Assembly (NCBI GenBank): GCA_902583345.1
Contig: CACHVT010000010.1
Span: 1 to 37,253 of the forward strand
Length of the DNA: 37,253 nucleotides
Reading direction: 5' to 3'
DNA from: an uncultured Pelagibacteraceae bacterium
Lineage (GTDB): Bacteria > Pseudomonadota > Alphaproteobacteria > Pelagibacterales > Pelagibacteraceae
In this document: piece by piece, positions 31,544-37,253 of the stretch
How the letters are laid out: every line of letters begins with the position of its first letter
How positions within the stretch are numbered: position 1 is the stretch's first letter
Program-made: the position numbers and the translations under genes
The notes under the pieces: generated by a model
Database searches by the model: none
What the model saw: the letters and a program-made list of their open reading frames with translations, nothing else
What the model was told of the DNA's origin: nothing

Positions 31544-32950
31544 ATGAGCGCTAGTAAAATATTAAAACAGATTAAAGACAAAGAAATTGATTACATAGAT
31601 TTAAGATTTACAGACCCAAGAGGTAAACTTCAACATGTTACACAAGACTTAAAAACAGTAGATGAAGAAATGTTGAATAATGGAATATTTTTTGATGGAT
31701 CTTCAATTGCTGGGTGGAAGGCAATAAATGAGTCTGATATGATATTAAAACCTGATCTATCGAGATCTTTTGTTGATCCTTTTTTTTCTCATAACACTCT
31801 TGTGATTTTTTGTGATGTAATGGATCCAATAACTAAAAAATATTACGAAAGAGATCCTAGATCAACTGCCAAGAAAGCAGAGAAATATCTTAGTGATACG
31901 GGGATCGGTGATACAGCTTATTTTGGTCCTGAAGCTGAATTTTTTGTATTTGACGACGTAAGATTTAAAAATGAAATGAATGACACTGGTTTTACAATTG
32001 ATAGTACAGAAGGTCCATATAACACTGGAAAAAAATACGATAATGGAAATATGGGACATAGACCTGGTGTTAAGGGTGGATATTTTCCAGTCCCTCCAGT
32101 TGACGGTGGACAAGACTTGAGATCTGAATGTTTAAAAGCAATGAAAGAAATGGGTGTACAAGTTGAAAAACATCACCATGAAGTAGCACCAAGTCAACAC
32201 GAACTTGGAACTATGTTTAATACGATAGTTACTCAAGGCGATAACATGCAAATTTATAAGTACGCAGTACATCAAGTTGCTCACTCATTTGGGAAGACAG
32301 CTACATTTATGCCTAAACCAGTAAAAGGTGATAATGGATCAGGAATGCACGTACACCAATCTATATGGAGAAATAAAAAGCCATTATTTGCGGGTGATAA
32401 ATACGCAGGTCTCTCAGATACATGTCTACACTACATTGGTGGAATAATAAAACATGCAAGGGCGCTAAATGCATTCACTAATGCTTCAACAAACAGTTAC
32501 AAAAGATTAATTCCAGGTTTTGAAGCGCCAGTGCTATTGGCTTATTCTTCAAGAAATAGATCAGCGAGCTGTAGAATACCATTCTCGAACAGTAAAAATG
32601 GAAAACGAGTAGAGGTAAGATTTCCAGACTCATCTGGAAACCCTTATTTAACTTTTGCAGCAATGTTGATGGCTGGTTTAGATGGTATTAAAAATAAAAT
32701 TAAACCAGGACGTCCAATGGATGAAGATCTGTATGCATTATCGGGTGATGAATTAAAAGGTATCCCGACAGTTTGTACATCCTTAAAAGGTGCATGCACT
32801 GCTTTAAATTCTGATAGAGCATTTTTAAAAGAAGGTGGTGTTTTCACAGATGATCAAATTGATGCTTACATAGAATTAAAAATGGAAGAAGTACAAACTT
32901 TTAGAGACACACCTCATCCAATCGAATTTCAAATGTACTATAGCTGCTAG
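31544..32950 (+). CDS. glnA: Glutamine synthetase type I
   Basis: A 468-residue GS-I enzyme that makes glutamine from glutamate, ammonia and ATP. Clear motifs are [17 protein letters not shown] near 47-63, the metal-binding [10 protein letters not shown] near 127-136, [12 protein letters not shown] near 265-276 and [12 protein letters not shown] near 342-353. The adenylylation Tyr of the GlnE-controlled type lies in the [16 protein letters not shown] stretch near 400, so control by adenylylation is possible. A GAGAGAGA ribosome site is 7 nt or so before the ATG. The gene is alone on its strand and ends 29 bp from the facing glutaminase gene. Confidence 0.96.
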   Translation: MSASKILKQIKDKEIDYIDLRFTDPRGKLQHVTQDLKTVDEEMLNNGIFFDGSSIAGWKAINESDMILKPDLSRSFVDPFFSHNTLVIFCDVMDPITKKYYERDPRSTAKKAEKYLSDTGIGDTAYFGPEAEFFVFDDVRFKNEMNDTGFTIDSTEGPYNTGKKYDNGNMGHRPGVKGGYFPVPPVDGGQDLRSECLKAMKEMGVQVEKHHHEVAPSQHELGTMFNTIVTQGDNMQIYKYAVHQVAHSFGKTATFMPKPVKGDNGSGMHVHQSIWRNKKPLFAGDKYAGLSDTCLHYIGGIIKHARALNAFTNASTNSYKRLIPGFEAPVLLAYSSRNRSASCRIPFSNSKNGKRVEVRFPDSSGNPYLTFAAMLMAGLDGIKNKIKPGRPMDEDLYALSGDELKGIPTVCTSLKGACTALNSDRAFLKEGGVFTDDQIDAYIELKMEEVQTFRDTPHPIEFQMYYSC

Positions 32951-32979
32951 TTTTAGGAATAATTATTTAGATATTTAAG

Positions 32980-34989
32980 CTAAGATTTATACTTGTTAAG
33001 AAAGTCAACTACCGATTTTCTTTTTTCTCTTTTAGCTTCGTCTAATGGTGTAGCGCCCCAACGGTCACGAACATTCAAAGGATGACCATGGGTTACTAAA
33101 TATTCTACTGCCTCTAAACTGCCTTCGGCTGCTGCTAAATGTAAAGCAGTTCTTAAATCATAATCGCCTGCATTCACTGGCACACCATTGGCAACTAAAT
33201 GACGAATATTATCTACATTATTTTTTGTTGCTGCAAAGAGTAATTCGATGACCATAAGTTCATCGTCAAATTTAGCAATTTTATCGCTTTTACCTTTTGG
33301 ATTTTCAACTAAATGGAAAGGCTCAGTATATTTAATGTCTAATTTTTCAAATAAATCTACAATCTTTTTATGATTATTATTTCTCGCATCAGAGATAGGA
33401 TAACCTCCCCAACGATCAGGTATGGGTTTAACATCATGATCTAATAAAAATTTTACAACTTCCAATTGGCCCTCTGCTGAGGCAAGATGCAAAGGTGTTC
33501 TAATATCATAATCACCTGTTTGAAGATCTCGCTGTTGACTAACTAAACTTTCTAAAGTCCTTATATTACCGTTGCTTGCGGCCCAAATTGCCTCTCCACA
33601 ACTGTTTGCCTCCCATCTAGCAATAGGTAATTTGGGATCCAGTCGATCAGTATCTGTCATTGTGCCATCAAAAGTATGAACAAGATATTTTGATGTAAGT
33701 CTTTTAGACATCTCTATTCCTCTCACACTGTTACCCTGAGTATCCAAACGTGGAGAAAAAATACAAATTCCCATAAGTTGTGGAACAATCAGTAGCACAC
33801 CTCCGCCAACTCCACTTTTTGCAGGTAAACCAACTTGTTGGAAAAAGGTACCGCTGGCATTATACATTCCGCTAGACTGTAGTACTGGTAAACAATTACG
33901 AACAGTTTTTTGACTTAGAACACGATCTTGAGAAATAGGACAAACACCACTGTTTGCAAGTGTAGCTGCTGCCATTGCAACATCAGTAGCAGTCATTTCT
34001 AAGGAACAAATGCTAAAATAAAGTTTTAGTGCCTCGGTAACAGCTGGTTCAATATAAAAATCAAATTCATCTTCATCTGGATGTATATCCCTATGTAGAT
34101 CAGTTTTTGTATGAGGCAAACTACCAGTTGCCATCAATAAATATCCCATGGCGATGTTATTATAGCCTTTGAAATTTTCTTGACGTGCCATATTTTTATT
34201 AAATCTTGGCATCTCAGCACTAGGGCTTTCATCTGCAGTCCAACCTATAAGGCGACCAAATTGTTGTCTAATGTGTCTTAGTCTTTGGGTAAAAGAGTCA
34301 TCAGGATCAATTAAACCAGCTGTCATAATTGCACCAGCATTTACCATTGGATTAAAAGGGACACGTGAAAAACCATTGCTTGAAGCTGATCTAGCCAATA
34401 AAGTTAAATCATCAAATTGTCTTCCTGAAGGTTCCTTGCCTACATGTTTTGAAACCTGCTCCAAACCTAATGCTTCGAGTGCAAAACAGTAATTAAATGG
34501 CTTACACATTGATTGAAAAGAAAAATCTGTCTGTGAGTCACCTCTTTGGTAAATTTGACCATCAATTGTAACTATAGCAATACCAAATTGATCTGGATCA
34601 ACTTCTGCAAGCGGCGGAATATACGATGCCAATTCACCAGATCTGATTTTTTTAACTTCATCAAAAATTTTATCTATATTTTTTGAAAAATCAATAAAAT
34701 CAGGCAATGCTAACTGCCCTCTCAAAGCCTTTTCTACTAATAGACCAGATGTTCTTATAATGCTAATAAAGTCCTCAAAAACAATTTTATCACCATGAGC
34801 TTCAAGTCTTTTAAAAAGACTTTGAAGTCTATTATCATTTGGCTTTAGACCAGAGTGATCTAAAGCGTCTTTTAATTTTTTACTTTCTACAAAATTTTGG
34901 CCATTTTCACACAAAGAAAAGAACAAGTCTGCTTCTCTTTTTGATTTAGCTCTCAAGGATTCTAATTGTGAAATTTTTTCTTTACTCAT
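32980..34989 (-). CDS. glsA: Glutaminase with N-terminal EF-hand-like region and C-terminal ankyrin repeats
   Basis: A 669-residue protein that would hydrolyse glutamine to glutamate and ammonia. The catalytic serine is S160 in FSFQSMCKPFNYCF, with K163 three residues on (S-x-x-K). Other glutaminase markers are NPMVNAGAIMTAGL, ENFKGYNNIAMGYLL and AKSGVGGGVLLIVPQ. Residues 1-90 resemble the EF-hand-like head of animal-type GLS enzymes. The tail holds ankyrin units, with YDIRTPLHLASAEGQLEVVK and YDLRTALHLAAAEGSLEAVE in tandem about 100 residues apart. Bacterial enzymes are usually near 310 residues, so this is the long type. Sampled lines are 37-47% GC, above the neighbours. It faces glnA. Confidence 0.9.
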   Translation of the reverse strand: MSKEKISQLESLRAKSKREADLFFSLCENGQNFVESKKLKDALDHSGLKPNDNRLQSLFKRLEAHGDKIVFEDFISIIRTSGLLVEKALRGQLALPDFIDFSKNIDKIFDEVKKIRSGELASYIPPLAEVDPDQFGIAIVTIDGQIYQRGDSQTDFSFQSMCKPFNYCFALEALGLEQVSKHVGKEPSGRQFDDLTLLARSASSNGFSRVPFNPMVNAGAIMTAGLIDPDDSFTQRLRHIRQQFGRLIGWTADESPSAEMPRFNKNMARQENFKGYNNIAMGYLLMATGSLPHTKTDLHRDIHPDEDEFDFYIEPAVTEALKLYFSICSLEMTATDVAMAAATLANSGVCPISQDRVLSQKTVRNCLPVLQSSGMYNASGTFFQQVGLPAKSGVGGGVLLIVPQLMGICIFSPRLDTQGNSVRGIEMSKRLTSKYLVHTFDGTMTDTDRLDPKLPIARWEANSCGEAIWAASNGNIRTLESLVSQQRDLQTGDYDIRTPLHLASAEGQLEVVKFLLDHDVKPIPDRWGGYPISDARNNNHKKIVDLFEKLDIKYTEPFHLVENPKGKSDKIAKFDDELMVIELLFAATKNNVDNIRHLVANGVPVNAGDYDLRTALHLAAAEGSLEAVEYLVTHGHPLNVRDRWGATPLDEAKREKRKSVVDFLNKYKS

Positions 34990-35060
34990 ATTAACGGATT
35001 TAAAATTAATTTATTTTAGAAAATTTTAATATGACTGTAAATAGTATTATTAATTAAAAA

Positions 35061-35396
35061 TTAATTAACCTTGAAAGACTCGCCACAACCACATCGTTCT
35101 GTTTCGTTAGGATTATTAAATACAAAAGTCGATGAAAAATCCTCTTTTTTATAATCCATTTCAGTGCCCAATAAATACATCACAGCTGCAGAGTCTATAA
35201 ATACTTTAACTCCTTTATCTTCAATAACTTCATCATTTGGATTAACCTCTTTTAAATATTCCATAACATAAGACATGCCTGCACAACCTCCTGACTTAAC
35301 TGTCACTCTAACTCCTAGAGCTTCTTTTTCTGCACTAGCCATGATTTCTTTTATTCTATTAGCTGCATTCTCACTTAATTTAATTATAGGGTCCAT
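35061..35396 (-). CDS. sufA: HesB/IscA-type Fe-S carrier
   Basis: A 111-residue A-type carrier of iron-sulfur clusters. The cysteine ligands are in place: C38 in KSGGCAGMSY and the C-terminal pair in ERCGCGESF. It would take clusters from the scaffold and pass them to apoproteins. Its ATG overlaps the stop of the upstream DUF59 gene by one base, and it is the last of the suf run read on the minus strand. SufA and IscA cannot be separated by sequence alone; the sufS/sufU partners favour SufA. Confidence 0.85.
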   Translation of the reverse strand: MDPIIKLSENAANRIKEIMASAEKEALGVRVTVKSGGCAGMSYVMEYLKEVNPNDEVIEDKGVKVFIDSAAVMYLLGTEMDYKKEDFSSTFVFNNPNETERCGCGESFKVN

Positions 35397-35692
35397 TACA
35401 AATTTAACTCCAATTTAGCAGCCTCAGACATCATATCTTTTGTCCAAGGTGGGTCCCAAACTAAATCAAGATCAACCTTTCCAACTTCTTTAATTGACAT
35501 AATACTATCTTTCACTTCCTTGGGTAAACTTTCTGCTACCGGACAGTTTGGTGTAGTTAGTGTCATTTTTACACTTATGTCTCTATCCTTAACTGAAATG
35601 TCATAAATTAAGCCTAATTCATAAATATTAACAGGAATTTCAGGATCATATATTTTTTTTATTTCTATAATAACTTTGTCTTTTAAATTCAT
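35396..35692 (-). CDS. DUF59 / SufT-type Fe-S assembly protein
   Basis: A 98-residue MIP18/DUF59 protein. It contains IKKIYDPEIPVNIYELGLIY, the signature DPE-x-P-V-N-x-x-x-L-G-L, and TTPNCPVAESLPKEV with its conserved Cys. SufT-like proteins help load Fe-S clusters onto certain targets. It shares single-base overlaps with the genes on both sides, so it is one operon with sufA-like and sufU. It could also be called a PaaD-like protein, but the Suf setting makes SufT more likely. Confidence 0.85.
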   Translation of the reverse strand: MNLKDKVIIEIKKIYDPEIPVNIYELGLIYDISVKDRDISVKMTLTTPNCPVAESLPKEVKDSIMSIKEVGKVDLDLVWDPPWTKDMMSEAAKLELNL

Positions 35693-36165
35693 TAAATTTC
35701 CGTACTTTCCATATTAATTTCATTCTGAGATTTATCAATAGCCGATGTTAAAGTGTGCCATGACAATGTCGCACATTTTACTCTCATTGGGTACTGTTTA
35801 ACTCCTGATAAACACATTAATTTAGTTTTTTCATCTTCACTTAAAAGTTTTGTATTTAGAGTTTCTTTTTCCTTAATCATTTCTAAGAAATCATTTACTA
35901 TCTCTTTTACCTCATGCTCTTCCTTGCCTTTTACCATGCTAGTCATAATAGATGCTGATGCCATTGATATTGCACATCCCTGGCCTTCAAAAGATATATC
36001 TTGTACTTTTTTACTTTCATCAAGTTTTAAATAAACATGTACTTTATCTCCACATAAAGGATTATGTCCCTTTGCATCTTTATTAAAATTATCAGTTTTT
36101 CTTAAATTTCTAGGATTTTTTCCATGATCCAAAATTATTTCTTGATAAAGTTCTTTTAAGTTCAT
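35692..36165 (-). CDS. sufU: SufU-type Fe-S assembly protein (NifU-like)
   Basis: A 157-residue protein of the IscU/NifU fold. The three cysteine sites of the family are visible: NPLCGDKVHVYLK (with the Asp next to the first Cys), FEGQGCAISMASAS and MRVKCATLSWHTL. SufU proteins receive sulfur from SufS with zinc as the helper metal. The additional insert between the second and third Cys (about residues 80-115) is typical of SufU and absent from IscU. It starts just after the cysteine desulfurase stop, with no gap. Confidence 0.87.
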   Translation of the reverse strand: MNLKELYQEIILDHGKNPRNLRKTDNFNKDAKGHNPLCGDKVHVYLKLDESKKVQDISFEGQGCAISMASASIMTSMVKGKEEHEVKEIVNDFLEMIKEKETLNTKLLSEDEKTKLMCLSGVKQYPMRVKCATLSWHTLTSAIDKSQNEINMESTEI

Positions 36166-37253
36166 TTATTTAAAAATTTTTTTGGTTTTATTTATTGCTT
36201 TATCTAATATATCAAAATCTTCCTTGGTGTTATAAATACCCAGGGAGGCTCTCGCTGTTGCAGATAAACCTAATTTGTCATGGAGTATTTGACAACAATG
36301 GTGCCCAGCTCTTATTGCCACACCGTCTTCATCTAAAATAGTAGCAATATCATGTGGATGTATTCCATCAATTGTAAAAGACAAAACTCCACCTTTTTTT
36401 TTTGGATTTCCAATTAATTTAACTGAGTTATTTTTTCTAAGTATTTCTTCTCCATACATCAAAACCTCATTTTCATGTTTTGATATATTTTCTATTCCAA
36501 TTTTATTTAAAAACTTAATAGACTCATCAAAAGCGATGACTTGTGCAGTTTGCATTGTTCCTGCTTCATACTTGTTAGGTAAATCACCATAAGTGATACC
36601 TTCTTTTTTGACCTCGCCTATCATTCCTCCACCACCTTGGTATGGTGGTAATTCTTCTAACCATTTTTTTTTTGCGTAAAGAATTCCTAAGCCCGTCGGT
36701 CCGTACATTTTATGACAAGATATAGCATAAAAAATCACAATCTAAGTCTTGCATATCTAATTTTAAATGTGGAGCTCCTTGACAACCATCTACCAATACT
36801 GGAATATTTTTTGAGTGAGCTAGTTGTGTTATTTCCTTAATAGGCAAAATAGCACCGGTCACGTTGGAAAGATGAGTGATAGCTATAATTTTTGTTTTAG
36901 ATGTAATTTTTTTTTCTATGCTCTCAAGCGTAACTTCTCCCTCCTCGTTTACATCGGCAAACTCTATTTTTACTCCCTTAGATTTTCTTAAATAATGCCA
37001 AGGAACATAATTAGAATGATGTTCTAATTCGGTTAATAATACCTCATCTCCTGATTTTAAATATTTTTGACCAAATGTACTTGCAACCAAATTAATAGCT
37101 TCTGTAGCTCCTTTTGTAAAAACTATTTCATTTTTATCTCTTGCATTTATAAATTTTTGCACGGAAACTCTTGTGTTCTCGTACATATTTGTTGCCGCCA
37201 CAGCTAAATAATGAATGCTTCTTCCAACATTAGAAAATTCTTTTGAATAGAAA
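36166..37253 (-). pseudogene. sufS: Cysteine desulfurase SufS, interrupted by a frameshift, 5' end outside window
   Basis: The cysteine desulfurase that supplies sulfur for Fe-S clusters, PLP-dependent. Two reading frames cover it: 36710-37253 (N-terminal part, ending DCDFLCYILS and a stop) and 36166-36738 (C-terminal part, beginning FYAISCHKMYGPTGLG). Joining them gives DLDCDFYAISCHKMYGPTG, the expected PLP-lysine region. The break is one extra base in a run of six A (plus strand) at 36729-36734; five would restore the frame. The other landmarks are intact: TKGATEAINLVAS, DGCQGAPH, and RAGHHCCQ with the active Cys near the C-terminus. The first residues lie past the right edge. It may be a sequencing or assembly error in a homopolymer, since this gene is normally essential. 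Confidence 0.8.
36729..36734 (-). other. sufS: Frameshift site in sufS (run of six A)
   Basis: Six A on the plus strand (six T in the gene) where five T would give GAT TTT TAT GCT, i.e. D-F-Y-A. With six the frame ends at TAA soon after. Single-base slips in homopolymers are a common error in reads and also a real mutation type. Confidence 0.75.

Noticed and set aside
35049-35065. ATTAATT...AATTAAT palindrome after the sufA-like gene
   Set aside because: A 7-bp A/T-only stem is expected by chance in this base composition, and it overlaps the gene stop.

Overview
The window looks like a stretch of chromosome from a streamlined marine alphaproteobacterium of the SAR11 / Pelagibacterales type. 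The base composition is very AT-rich, intergenic gaps run from a few bases to under 200, many genes overlap by 1-17 bp, and lysine and asparagine are heavily used. The gene content also fits: small DMT (EamA) permeases, sulfite oxidation, an ankyrin-tailed glutaminase and AT-rich outer-membrane proteins. This assignment is an inference from style and content; no rRNA or marker phylogeny is available. I saw no tRNA, rRNA, CRISPR array, insertion sequence, integrase or phage gene, and no gap above 300 bp lacks a gene.

Layout, left to right. (1) 1-1772: the end of cysE, a DoxX membrane protein and cysK, i.e. cysteine synthesis from serine and sulfide. (2) 1855-4870: a tight run of eight small genes. 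One is a secreted dirigent/allene-oxide-cyclase-like barrel, two are NTF2/SnoaL-like, two are methionine-rich small proteins, one is GYD, one is DUF1330 and one is a periplasmic TPR protein. This is the least explained block. (3) 4881-5789: three small membrane proteins, including an SMR-like protein without its essential membrane glutamate. (4) 5794-9835: a photolyase/cryptochrome neighbourhood made of an SDR without the catalytic Tyr, a TIGR03643/DUF2805 protein, a FAD-only photolyase-like protein, and convergent to them a photolyase-related protein, a DCC protein and a 41-residue DUF2256 zinc-ribbon-like protein. (5) 9918-15854: a CMD/AhpD-like protein, two paralogous propeller-plus-barrel outer-membrane proteins, and an inositol-monophosphatase-family phosphatase.

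(6) 15923-20464: a gamma-butyrobetaine-hydroxylase-like dioxygenase with an EamA permease, CcdA, an aldehyde dehydrogenase and a second GYD protein. (7) 20550-29988: a sulfite-oxidation and molybdenum-cofactor region. It holds a Tat-exported molybdenum sulfite dehydrogenase, its cytochrome c and a coupled glycosyltransferase; divergent moaA-moaC-moaD-moaE; then an aldehyde dehydrogenase/DUF779 pair, DUF1244, EamA, moaB and a TauE/SafE permease. (8) 30031-37253: EamA and YbaK, glnA facing a eukaryotic-type glutaminase with ankyrin repeats, and suf genes (sufA-like, sufT-like, sufU, sufS). The sufS reading frame is broken by one extra base in an A6 run.

The clearest functional links are Moco synthesis feeding the sulfite dehydrogenase with TauE as a plausible anion exit, glutamine synthetase opposite glutaminase, and a light/DNA-repair module in which several members lack canonical residues.
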